Shown: one piece after another, positions 1-6,067 of the stretch
Position numbering within the stretch: the stretch's first letter is position 1
How the letters are laid out: each line of letters begins with the position of its first letter
Made by a program: the position numbers and the translations under genes
Notes under the pieces: generated by a model
The model's database searches: none
What the model was told of the DNA's origin: nothing
What the model saw: only the letters and a program-made list of their open reading frames with translations
Assembly (NCBI GenBank): GCA_937891085.1
Contig: CALAEY010000037.1
Coordinates: forward strand, 1-25,704
DNA from: an uncultured Prevotellaceae bacterium
GTDB taxonomy: Bacteria; Bacteroidota; Bacteroidia; Bacteroidales; Bacteroidaceae
Length of the DNA stretch: 25,704 bases
Direction of reading: 5' to 3'

Positions 1-15
1 AGCATTTCATAGGAT

Positions 16-66
16 TCAGCCCAATTTTTGGTCGGCTAATTGCGGATAATCATTTAATTTTTTCAT
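16..66 (-). other. 16-codon open frame downstream of leftward promoter
   Basis: On the minus strand an ATG at 66 opens a frame reading MKKLNDYPQLADQKLG and stops at 16-18. It lies about 20 nt downstream of the expected start of transcription from the promoter at 95-124. Another ATG follows at 10-8 and runs off the window edge. It could be a leader peptide before a leftward gene that lies outside the window, or simply untranslated leader. Nothing beyond its position supports translation. Confidence 0.2.
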
Positions 67-94
67 AGTTATAAAACTAATACCTTTCGGGTGA

Positions 95-124
95 CAAAAT
101 TAGTAAAAAGTTTTTTAAACGCAA
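95..124 (-). promoter_or_regulatory. Leftward Bacteroidota-type promoter
   Basis: Read on the minus strand, TTG (124-122) is followed after 19 bp by TAATTTTG (102-95). This matches the TAnnTTTG -7 box and the TTG core of the -33 box. It points to a gene off the left edge, divergent from the XRE/ImmA pair. Such a divergent target is typical for XRE repressors, but the gene itself cannot be seen. Confidence 0.55.
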
Positions 125-158
125 GCATTTGGATTATTTTTTCTATCAACACCCAAAG

Positions 159-171
159 AAAGTTGAACTTT
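159..171. promoter_or_regulatory. 13-bp palindrome, candidate XRE operator
   Basis: AAAGTTGAACTTT is a perfect palindrome around a central G. It lies between the two divergent promoters, 16 bp upstream of the rightward -33 box. A second AACTT half-site follows at 176-180. The position suits binding by the XRE protein encoded just downstream, but that assignment is inference. Confidence 0.35.
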
Positions 172-187
172 TTATAACTTCACTATA

Positions 188-217
188 TTGGTATCTCAAA
201 AAATCTTTTTATCTTTG
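188..217 (+). promoter_or_regulatory. Promoter of the XRE/ImmA pair
   Basis: TTG (188-190), a 19-bp spacer and TATCTTTG (210-217) match the Bacteroidota -33/-7 consensus exactly. The possible GTG start at 217 is the last base of the -7 box, so transcription begins downstream of it and translation must start at 268 or 286. Confidence 0.75.
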
Positions 218-267
218 TGGCGATAAACATAGCATATTATGATAAAACCATCAAATTACGATATATC

Positions 268-618
268 ATGGCAGGCGAATTACTAATGAATCTGGGTGAC
301 AACCTCCGCTATCTGAGGCAGAAGTTCGGCTACACACAGGAGGAAGTGGCCAGGCAGCTGGGCATCAGCCAGCCTGCCTACTTGAAATATGAAACGGGAG
401 CCACAGATGTCTCTGAGCTTCAGCTGAAAAAGCTTGCAGACATCTACGGAGTAAGACCGCATGACCTTATAAAGGGCAATATATCTCTCATAATGGCCGA
501 TGTAGCTTTTGCTTTCAGAAAAGGGAAAAACACTTCTGCCGACATGGAAGCCATTGCCAGTTTTCACAAAATCATACGTAACTATATAGAAATGAGTCAT
601 GAACTTGAAACCCTCTGA
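268..618 (+). CDS. XRE-family helix-turn-helix regulator
   Basis: Encodes 116 aa from the ATG at 268. An ATG at 286, giving MNLGDNLRYLRQ, is an equally good start. The longer frame opening with GTG at 217 is ruled out because that codon lies in the promoter. A Cro/cI-type helix-turn-helix fills the first two thirds: NLRYLRQKFGYTQEEVARQL, then the recognition helix around SQPAYLKYETG. The C-terminal third is a short charged region of unknown role. The stop overlaps the next gene by 20 bp, so the two are translationally linked. XRE repressors paired with an ImmA protease often control mobile elements or stress genes, the protease cleaving the repressor. The divergent promoter at 95-124 and the palindrome at 159-171 fit autoregulation. 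No integrase or transfer gene is seen here, so an element cannot be claimed. Confidence 0.85.
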   Translation: MAGELLMNLGDNLRYLRQKFGYTQEEVARQLGISQPAYLKYETGATDVSELQLKKLADIYGVRPHDLIKGNISLIMADVAFAFRKGKNTSADMEAIASFHKIIRNYIEMSHELETL

Positions 619-1324
619 TGATGCCCTGTTAGAAAACTTTGCCAACATGCTCAGACAGGAGATGCAGATGCAGTTCACTGCTCCTGTAAACATTAGGCAG
701 ATTGCTGAAACCAAGGGTATCATAGCATATCTCAGGCCTGCTCATGATGATTTCTCTGGCATGGCCGTGAAAATCAGTGGTGACACCTCTGGGCTATTCA
801 TGCTGGTGAACACTGCACACCAGTATGCCAAGCAACGCTTCACCGCCTGCCATGAGTTATATCATTTGCTTTTTCAGCCCTCCTTCGAATCTTCATACGA
901 CACAGACCTTTTCGCCAAGACAGATGATTTGGAAGAGCTGAAAGCCAACCATTTTGCCTCTTTCCTGCTACTCCCCGAAATGGGGCTACGGATGCTCACA
1001 CCTGTAGAACAACAGCGCAAAGACCGCATCACCATGGGTACGCTGCTCATGCTACAACATCGTTTTCAGTGCTCTCACAGTGCCCTGCTCTATAGATTGC
1101 TGCGCATGGGATGGATCAGTGCATCCTACTTAGATAGCCTTACGGGAAACATCGTCGGGCATGCCAGAGAATATGGCTACAGCCTCGCTCTATACCACAA
1201 AACCAATCAGACAGAACTTATAGGCGACTATAATGTCAAGGCAAGGGAATTGTTGGAGAAGAATATGATTAGCCGCCAGAAATATGAAGAACTGCTGACT
1301 GACATGAAAATTGAATATACCTAA
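599..1324 (+). CDS. ImmA/IrrE-family metallopeptidase
   Basis: Encodes 241 aa. The zinc motif HELYH is at residues 85-89 (F-T-A-C-H-E-L-Y-H), followed by EELKANHFASFLLLP, the usual E-x-x-A-N-x-F-A third-ligand helix of the family. Members cleave a partner XRE repressor (ImmA of ICEBs1) or a stress regulator (IrrE of Deinococcus). Here the partner is almost surely the overlapping upstream XRE gene. The C-terminal roughly 100 residues are helical, with MSR/LLTDMK-like charged segments, and may sense the signal. No signal peptide is present, so the protein is cytoplasmic. The gene ends about 40 bp before a strong hairpin. Family assignment is secure; the target promoter is inferred. Confidence 0.88.
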   Translation: MNLKPSDDALLENFANMLRQEMQMQFTAPVNIRQIAETKGIIAYLRPAHDDFSGMAVKISGDTSGLFMLVNTAHQYAKQRFTACHELYHLLFQPSFESSYDTDLFAKTDDLEELKANHFASFLLLPEMGLRMLTPVEQQRKDRITMGTLLMLQHRFQCSHSALLYRLLRMGWISASYLDSLTGNIVGHAREYGYSLALYHKTNQTELIGDYNVKARELLEKNMISRQKYEELLTDMKIEYT

Positions 1325-1365
1325 CTGCCATTTTAGCAAAACCATCACACAGATAGGAAAATAAT

Positions 1366-1404
1366 AAAGCCCAGTGCAGGAATGCTGATTCCCCACTGGG
1401 CTTT
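1366..1404. terminator. Bidirectional hairpin terminator
   Basis: AAAGCCCAGTG (1366-1376) pairs perfectly with CACTGGGCTTT (1394-1404). An inner stem GGAAT/ATTCC (1379-1383 with 1388-1392) closes on a GCTG loop. A T-rich run follows on the plus strand and another on the minus strand. It can end both the ImmA transcript and the leftward smalltalk transcript. Confidence 0.85.
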
Positions 1405-1433
1405 TCTTCTTTTAGGTTTTCACTGGCCGATGG

Positions 1434-1538
1434 TCAGATCATTGACATACAGCTGGTGACACCAAGCGTGGTGCCGATGGCTGTAAGTATTGCCACGGCC
1501 AGCTGAATGACGTATTTCCAAAGTTCACGGTTCTTCAT
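1434..1538 (-). CDS. Smalltalk-family small peptide, possible lipopeptide
   Basis: A 34-codon gene below common ORF length limits. It starts at the ATG at 1538 and stops with TGA at 1436-1434. The product begins MKNRELWKYVIQLAVAILTA, has one hydrophobic segment (about residues 9-25) and ends GVTSCMSMI. It matches the short Bacteroidota family called smalltalk protein, which is usually found beside an HU-like gene and a cell-wall amidase. V-T-S-C fits a lipobox, so a five-residue lipopeptide after signal peptidase II is possible; a plain membrane anchor is the alternative. It lies 65 bp downstream of the HU-like gene on the same strand, with the 33-bp repeat between them, and just before a strong terminator. 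Its leader (CCTTAACTACTATG) resembles that of the HU gene (CCTTAAAAACTATG). Function is unknown. Confidence 0.75.
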   Translation of the reverse strand: MKNRELWKYVIQLAVAILTAIGTTLGVTSCMSMI

Positions 1539-1559
1539 AGTAGTTAAGGTTTAGGTTAA

Positions 1560-1592
1560 TGTGTGCAAAATAACTGAAATTGAAATTGAAAT
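1560..1592 (-). repeat. 33-bp inverted repeat, left copy
   Basis: An exact reverse complement of 2617-2649. Read on the minus strand it consists of three ATTTCA units followed by GTTATTTTGCACACA. It sits between the HU stop codon and the smalltalk start, so it forms part of the smalltalk leader in the same orientation as the right copy leads into the P5-like gene. Confidence 0.95.
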
Positions 1593-1603
1593 CTTCACTT
1601 TAG

Positions 1604-2170
1604 TTACCCGATGCCGCTGTCACCGCCCTGGTCATCAGAGCTGCCGCCTTGGTTCTCGGTGCTGTCACCGCCAGCCTGCTCACCGTCCTGATTCTCAGAG
1701 CTTCCAGCGCCATCGTCCTCACCGTCCTCCACGGTGCCAGAGTCCTTAGAGGCCACGGCCTTCACCAGCTCACCGTCCTTATCGTAGCAGGTGATGTTGA
1801 TGCCCGTGTTGGCCAGCTCCTGCTTGATGTCCACACTGGGGGTGAAGATCACTCGGCGGCTGGTGATGAGCTTGCTGCTCACGTCCTCTACATTCTCTAC
1901 GCTGGCTGCACGCACACCGAAGCGCATGGTGCCCAGTCCTGGCACTGCCACGGAGTGGCCTTCAGTGGCCCATGCCTTGATGACTTCACCGATAGCGTCC
2001 CAAGCTGCGCTGAGTGCGCCCTTCTGGATGCCACTGCGGAGCGATGCCTCCTTGATGACTTTCGCCTGTGAGAGCGTGTTGTAGAGCTGGGTCTGCATCA
2101 CGAAGCGATAAGTGCCTACATACTTTCCGATTTTCTGCAAGGTCTGCCTTGCGATCAATTTGATTGCCAT
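1604..2170 (-). CDS. HU-like DNA-binding protein (HU-HIG type) with acidic tail
   Basis: Encodes 188 aa. Residues 1-125 match the HU-like family common in Bacteroidales: an N-terminal segment with GKYVGTYRFVMQ, a helical region EASLRSGIQKGALSAAWDAI, then PGLGTMRFGVRA and SRRVIFTPSVDIKQEL, which correspond to the beta-arm part of HU. Residues 142-188 form an acidic tail rich in Gly, Ser, Asn and Gln with repeated ENQ-G and GGDS pieces; such tails are typical of HU-HIG proteins. It probably bends or packages DNA. The gene is bracketed by the perfect 33-bp inverted repeat together with its whole upstream spacer. No promoter of the usual consensus is evident upstream; a TTGACA-like box lies at 2261-2256 on the minus strand but has no clear partner. 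Family call is firm; biological role is unknown. Confidence 0.85.
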   Translation of the reverse strand: MAIKLIARQTLQKIGKYVGTYRFVMQTQLYNTLSQAKVIKEASLRSGIQKGALSAAWDAIGEVIKAWATEGHSVAVPGLGTMRFGVRAASVENVEDVSSKLITSRRVIFTPSVDIKQELANTGINITCYDKDGELVKAVASKDSGTVEDGEDDGAGSSENQDGEQAGGDSTENQGGSSDDQGGDSGIG

Positions 2171-2431
2171 AGTTTTTAAGGTTTTAAAAGGTTAAATGTA
2201 GATAGATTGAGAATTCCCCGTCTATAATGTTAAGTTACTACATTGGAAATGCGTTTGTCAAGTCTTTTAGGGTATTTATTTTAAGGCAAACAAGAAAATA
2301 AAACATTATCATATACTTTCTAAAGTGTTAAAAACAATACTTTTTCTTGCTGAAAAAGGGGGAAGTTTTGACAATTAAAGAATGGCTACTTTCACAAGCA
2401 GTCAGTAAGCAAACACAAGAGACCCGAAAAC

Positions 2432-2444
2432 TGCATAAATATGC
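2432..2444. promoter_or_regulatory. TGCATA-AA-TATGC(G) operator-like site, copy 1
   Basis: TGCATAAATATGC is an inverted repeat with arms TGCATA and TATGC(A) around AA. It matches 13 of 14 bases of the site at 2575-2588; the last base here is G. The two copies, about 143 bp apart in the same spacer, suggest a bound dimeric regulator. Confidence 0.35.
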
Positions 2445-2473
2445 GGTTATGCTAATACAATGCATATAGCTCT

Positions 2474-2539
2474 CTCACGGGGAAATTTTATTTTCCTCAC
2501 GAGGGATTTTTTACGCCCTCACCTGAAAGTTTTAATTTC
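2474..2539 (+). repeat. Three tandem degenerate 22-bp units
   Basis: CTCAC begins at 2474, 2496 and 2518, exactly 22 bp apart. Each unit has a GC-rich head (CTCACGGGGA, CTCACGAGGGA, CTCACCTGA) and a T-rich tail. The period equals about two helical turns, so the T-runs lie on one face of the DNA. Similar phasing recurs at 25534-25585. Confidence 0.65.
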
Positions 2540-2574
2540 TGCGTGGGGGAGGTCTTTTATACCCCTTGCAAAAT

Positions 2575-2588
2575 TGCATAAATATGCA
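2575..2588. promoter_or_regulatory. TGCATA-AA-TATGCA operator-like site, copy 2
   Basis: TGCATAAATATGCA has perfect six-base arms around AA. It lies 29 bp upstream of the 33-bp repeat and 67 bp upstream of the P5-like start codon, a position suited to control of that gene. Confidence 0.4.
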
Positions 2589-2616
2589 GTCTGAGGCATC
2601 TATTTTGCATATACTC

Positions 2617-2649
2617 ATTTCAATTTCAATTTCAGTTATTTTGCACACA
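2617..2649 (+). repeat. 33-bp inverted repeat, right copy
   Basis: An exact reverse complement of 1560-1592, with no mismatch over 33 bp. Matching stops abruptly on both sides. It ends 5 bp before the ATG of the P5-like gene and so supplies nearly its whole leader. Together the copies enclose a 1,024-bp segment carrying the HU-like gene. Confidence 0.95.
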
Positions 2650-2654
2650 CATTT

Positions 2655-3122
2655 ATGGAAAAGAAAGAACCCAGAGGACTGCGGAACAACAATCCGCTGA
2701 ACATCCGCCACGGCATGAGCCAGTGGCAGGGGACAAGTCCCCACAAGACCGACCGTGAGTTTGTCTGCTACATGAGCAAAGCCTATGGCTACCGAGCCGC
2801 ATGGAAGATACTCCAGACCTACCATCGGCGCTGCGAGGAGCAGCAAGAGCCATTCTGCCTACGCAGCATACTGATGCGCTGGGCACCGCCGACCGACGGC
2901 AATGATACCGAGGCATACATCCGCCGTGTGATGTTGCTCTCTGGTGTCGGCGGGCAGCAGATACTCCCTGCTCCCAACTCCAAAGACGGCTACCAACGAC
3001 TATGTCCCATACTCGTGGCTATGACCTGCGTGGAGAATGGCATCAAACCCGAAGCGGTGCAAGTGCACTATATACAGAAAGGCTACCAGATGGCGTTCCC
3101 ACATGTGAGATTCAAAAATTAA
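2655..3122 (+). CDS. P5-like protein (NNPLNIR family)
   Basis: Encodes 155 aa with no signal peptide. Residues 8-20 read GLRNNNPLNIRHG, the hallmark of proteins annotated as structural protein P5 in Bacteroidetes genomes and phages. Then follow a W-Q-G segment, DREFVCYMSKAYGYRAAW and a helical C-terminal half with MTCVENG. The family is thought to have a lysozyme-like or cell-wall-related fold, but its activity is not settled. It is divergent from the HU-like gene and shares the 33-bp leader with the smalltalk gene. In related Bacteroidales loci an amidase often holds this place, so a cell-wall or lysis role is a reasonable guess. The gene stands alone and is followed by TGCAAA-type word repeats and a hairpin. 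Confidence 0.75.
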   Translation: MEKKEPRGLRNNNPLNIRHGMSQWQGTSPHKTDREFVCYMSKAYGYRAAWKILQTYHRRCEEQQEPFCLRSILMRWAPPTDGNDTEAYIRRVMLLSGVGGQQILPAPNSKDGYQRLCPILVAMTCVENGIKPEAVQVHYIQKGYQMAFPHVRFKN

Positions 3123-3158
3123 AAAATGCAGAAATGCAAAGATGCAAAGATGCAAAAC

Positions 3159-3190
3159 ATCCCCTCTGCGCTGTGAAGTGCGGAGGGGAT
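3159..3190 (+). terminator. Hairpin after the P5-like gene
   Basis: ATCCCCTC (3159-3166) pairs with GAGGGGAT (3183-3190) around a 16-nt loop that can add GC pairs. There is no clear U-tract, so it may be a weak terminator or an mRNA-stabilising end. The preceding 3121-3158 consists of repeated ATGCAAAG words. Confidence 0.5.
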
Positions 3191-3223
3191 TAATCACTTT
3201 CACTCGGAAAAGGTAAATTCAAA

Positions 3224-3255
3224 TTTGTCTTTTCCCGTGAAAAATATTATCTTTG
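3224..3255 (+). promoter_or_regulatory. parC promoter
   Basis: TTTG (3224-3227), a 20-bp spacer and TATCTTTG (3248-3255) match the Bacteroidota consensus fully. Transcription would start at roughly 3259-3262, directly before the ATG at 3263. Confidence 0.8.
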
Positions 3256-3262
3256 ACCCCAA

Positions 3263-5971
3263 ATGGCTAAAAATATGAGCGCTGAAGACGATAATATCTT
3301 GGAAAACGAAGGAACGCAGCAGGCTGGGCATTCGGACTACAAGCCTACTGACGGAAAAGACGCACTGGCGAAGCACCAACTGAGCGGCATGTACCAGAAC
3401 TGGTTTCTGGACTATGCCAGCTACGTGATTCTGGAGCGTGCCGTGCCGAACATCATGGACGGGCTGAAACCCGTGCAACGACGTGTGCTGCACAGCATGT
3501 GGCGCATGGAGGACGGACGCTACAACAAGGTGGCAAACATCGTGGGACATACGATGCAGTTTCACCCTCATGGCGATGCCAGCATCAAGGATGCCTTGGT
3601 GGGACTGGGGCAGAAGGAGCTGCTGGTGGACACGCAGGGCAACTGGGGAAACATACTCACAGGCGACGATGCTGCTGCTGGTCGATACATAGAGGCCAGG
3701 CTCTCACCCTTTGCCAAGGAGGTGGTGTTCAACCCTAAGACCACGGAGTGGCAGTATAGCTACGATGGACGCAACAAGGAGCCGGTGACGCTGCCTGTGA
3801 AGTTCCCGCTGCTGCTGGCGCAGGGCGTAGAGGGCATCGCCGTGGGTCTGTCGTCCAAGATCCTGCCGCACAACTTCAACGAGCTTTGCGACGCGGCCAT
3901 CAGCTACCTGCACGATGAGGAGTTCCATCTGTATCCCGACTTCCCCACAGGAGGCAGCATAGACGTGAGCCACTATAACGACGGTCAGCGCGGCGGTGTG
4001 GTGAAGGTACGTGCCAAGATAGAGAAGCTGGACAACAAGACGCTGGTGATACGCGAGATACCTTACGGCAAGACCACCAGCAGTTCTGCCTCGAAGAGCA
4101 ACGGCAGCCTCATAGATTCTATACTGAAAGCCATAGAGCGCGGCAAGATCAAGGCCCGCAAAGTGGAGGATAACACGGCGGCCAACGTGGAGATTCTGGT
4201 GCATCTGGCACCAGGGGTATCGTCTGACAAGACCATCGATGCCCTGTTTGCCTTCACGGACTGCGAGGTGAGCATATCGCCCAACTGCTGCGTGATAGAC
4301 AATGAGAAGCCGCAATTCCTCACGGTGAGTGATGTGCTGCGCCGATCGGTGGACTATACGAAGGACCTGCTGCGCAAGGAGCTGGAAATCCGTAAGGGCG
4401 AACTGCTGGAGAGCCTGCACTTCGCATCGCTGGAGAAGATATTCATCGAGGAGCGTATCTACAAGGACCGTGAGTTTGAGGAGGCGAAGAACATGGATGC
4501 TGCCTGCGAGCACATCGACGATCGCCTGACACCTTACTACCCTCAGATGATACGTGAGGTGACGAAGGAGGATATCCTGAAGCTGATGGAAATCAAGATG
4601 GCACGCATCTTGAAGTTCAATAGCGACAAGGCCAACGAGGCCATTCTGCGCATGAAGAAGGAGATTGCTCAGATTAACAAGGACTTGGCGCATCTGGTGG
4701 AATACACGGTGAAGTGGTATCAGCACATCAAGGACAAGTATGGCAAGGACTTCCCACGCCGTACGGAAATCAGGAACTTCGACATCATAGACTCTGCCAA
4801 GGTGGTGGAGGCTAATCAGAAGTTGTATGTCAACCGTGCTGAGGGCTTCATCGGCACAGGACTGAAGAAGGACGAGTTTGTGGACAACTGCTCCGACATC
4901 GACGACGTGATCGTCTTCTTCCGCAACGGTAAGTACTTGGTGACGCCTGTGGCAGAGAAGAAGTTCGTGGGTAAGGACATCTACTACATAGCGGTGTTCA
5001 AGAAGAACGACACGCGCACCATCTACAACGTGGTGTATCGCGACGGCAAGGACGGGTGGTACTACATCAAGCGCTTTGCGGTGACGGGCACCATACGCGA
5101 CCGTGAGTATGACCTCACGAAGGGGAAGCCCGACTCTCGCATCAGCTACTTCAGTGCCAACCCTAACGGTGAGGCGGAGATCATCAAGATCACGCACAAG
5201 CCTAACCCACGCCTGCGCAAGATCACCTTTGAGGAGGACTTCTCGAACATCAGCATCAAGGGTCGCCAAGCCATGGGTAACATCCTGACGAAATATCCTA
5301 TCCACCGCATCATGCTGAAGCATCAGGGCGGCTCTACACTGGGTGGCCTCAAGGTGTGGTTCGACAACGATGTGCTGCGCCTGAACTACGACGGGCATGG
5401 CGACTACTTAGGCGAGTTCCAGAATGACGACCTCATCTTGGTGGTGCTGAACAACGGAGAATACTATACAACCAACTTCGACGTGAACAACCACTATGAG
5501 AACGGCATACGCACGTTGGAGAAGTTTGATGCCCAGAAGGTGTGGACGGCTATCCTCTACGACGCATCGCAGAAGGGATTCCCCTACCTGAAACGCTTCT
5601 GCTTCGAGCCTACCTCGAAAAAGCAGAGCTATCTGGGCGATAACACGGACAACCGCCTGATATTGTTGACAGATGAGCCTTATCCACGCTTGGAGGTGGT
5701 CTTCGGAGAGGGTGATGCCTTCCGTGAACCTATGGTGATAGAGGCTGATGAGTTCATCGCCGTGAAAGGCTACAAGGCGAAGGGTAAGCGTCTGACGACC
5801 TTCACCATAGAAACCATCAATGAGCTGGAGCCTACCAAGCATCTGTTGGAGGATGCCGAGCCTGCTGTGGTGACAGATGAGGAGCCTACGAAGGAGAACT
5901 TAGACCCCGATAAGGATAAGACGGATGAGGACATTCTGGATGAACTGACGGGACAAGGGAGACTGTTCTGA
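3263..5971 (+). CDS. parC: DNA topoisomerase IV subunit A (ParC/GyrA family)
   Basis: Encodes 902 aa. It cuts and rejoins DNA with subunit B to decatenate daughter chromosomes. The winged-helix region has DGLKPVQRRVL (66-76) and HPHGDASIKD (101-110); the catalytic tyrosine is Y142 in AAAGRYIEARLS. A long coiled-coil arm lies around 370-480. The C-terminal third has beta-pinwheel-like strands but no clear GyrA box, which supports ParC over GyrA. The tail is acidic and ends TGQGRLF. The residue matching E. coli GyrA Ser83 is Ala106, as I recall for Bacteroidota ParC. The 20-25 extra N-terminal residues are charged and poorly conserved, so a start at M5 (3275) is possible and would give a longer leader. 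No parE gene is adjacent, and the gene has its own promoter. Confidence 0.9.
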   Translation: MAKNMSAEDDNILENEGTQQAGHSDYKPTDGKDALAKHQLSGMYQNWFLDYASYVILERAVPNIMDGLKPVQRRVLHSMWRMEDGRYNKVANIVGHTMQFHPHGDASIKDALVGLGQKELLVDTQGNWGNILTGDDAAAGRYIEARLSPFAKEVVFNPKTTEWQYSYDGRNKEPVTLPVKFPLLLAQGVEGIAVGLSSKILPHNFNELCDAAISYLHDEEFHLYPDFPTGGSIDVSHYNDGQRGGVVKVRAKIEKLDNKTLVIREIPYGKTTSSSASKSNGSLIDSILKAIERGKIKARKVEDNTAANVEILVHLAPGVSSDKTIDALFAFTDCEVSISPNCCVIDNEKPQFLTVSDVLRRSVDYTKDLLRKELEIRKGELLESLHFASLEKIFIEERIYKDREFEEAKNMDAACEHIDDRLTPYYPQMIREVTKEDILKLMEIKMARILKFNSDKANEAILRMKKEIAQINKDLAHLVEYTVKWYQHIKDKYGKDFPRRTEIRNFDIIDSAKVVEANQKLYVNRAEGFIGTGLKKDEFVDNCSDIDDVIVFFRNGKYLVTPVAEKKFVGKDIYYIAVFKKNDTRTIYNVVYRDGKDGWYYIKRFAVTGTIRDREYDLTKGKPDSRISYFSANPNGEAEIIKITHKPNPRLRKITFEEDFSNISIKGRQAMGNILTKYPIHRIMLKHQGGSTLGGLKVWFDNDVLRLNYDGHGDYLGEFQNDDLILVVLNNGEYYTTNFDVNNHYENGIRTLEKFDAQKVWTAILYDASQKGFPYLKRFCFEPTSKKQSYLGDNTDNRLILLTDEPYPRLEVVFGEGDAFREPMVIEADEFIAVKGYKAKGKRLTTFTIETINELEPTKHLLEDAEPAVVTDEEPTKENLDPDKDKTDEDILDELTGQGRLF

Positions 5972-5990
5972 ATTTTCCGCGAAAATTCAG
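5968..5990. other. Perfect hairpin over the parC stop codon
   Basis: CTGAATTTTC (5968-5977) pairs with GAAAATTCAG (5981-5990) around a CGC loop, a 10-bp perfect stem. The TGA stop (5969-5971) lies inside the left arm. The following bases are A-rich rather than T-rich, so on the plus strand it looks more like an mRNA end structure than a classic terminator. Confidence 0.5.
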
Positions 5991-6066
5991 AAAATGCAAA
6001 AATTAAAAAATTAAAAGATTAAAAAAATATTTGCATTCTTGCATTTTTGCATATTTGCATATTGTC
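5991..6066. repeat. AT-rich word repeats between parC and DUF3316 gene
   Basis: The left part contains TGCAAAAATT and three ATTAAAA words. The right part contains four TTGCAT words in the opposite sense, so TGCAAAAAT at 5995-6003 is complementary to ATTTTTGCA at 6043-6051. No consensus promoter is visible for the next gene. Confidence 0.5.
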
Positions 6067-6067
6067 C

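Larger units (their letters stand above)
2171..2654. other. 484-bp regulatory spacer between HU and P5-like genes
   Basis: No coding frame of merit lies here. The left half (2171-2400) is AT-rich and includes the HU leader. The right half holds, in order, a TGCATA-type site (2432), three phased 22-bp units (2474-2539), a second TGCATA-type site (2575) and the right copy of the 33-bp repeat (2617-2649), which ends 5 bp before the P5-like start codon. TATTTTGCA occurs at 2601-2609 and again at 2637-2645; each is one base short of a TAnnTTTG box, so the P5-like promoter is uncertain. This density of repeats suggests a regulatory or recombination region. Confidence 0.7.

Noticed and set aside
217..267. 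GTG start for the XRE regulator
   Set aside because: The GTG is the last base of the -7 box plus following bases, so it is not in the mRNA.
1649..2071. Plus-strand frame of 140 codons opposite the HU-like gene
   Set aside because: It is the antisense of a clear HU-like protein with an acidic tail; no promoter or motif supports it.
2474..2539. CRISPR array
   Set aside because: The units are contiguous with no spacers, only three in number and degenerate; no cas gene is present.
1560..2649. Insertion sequence bounded by inverted repeats
   Set aside because: The enclosed gene is an HU-like protein, not a transposase, and no target-site duplication is seen outside the repeats.
3704..5398. 564-aa open frame on the minus strand opposite parC
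   Set aside because: It lies wholly inside parC, lacks any recognisable domain, and is rich in Leu, Val and His as expected for the antisense of a high-GC third-position gene.
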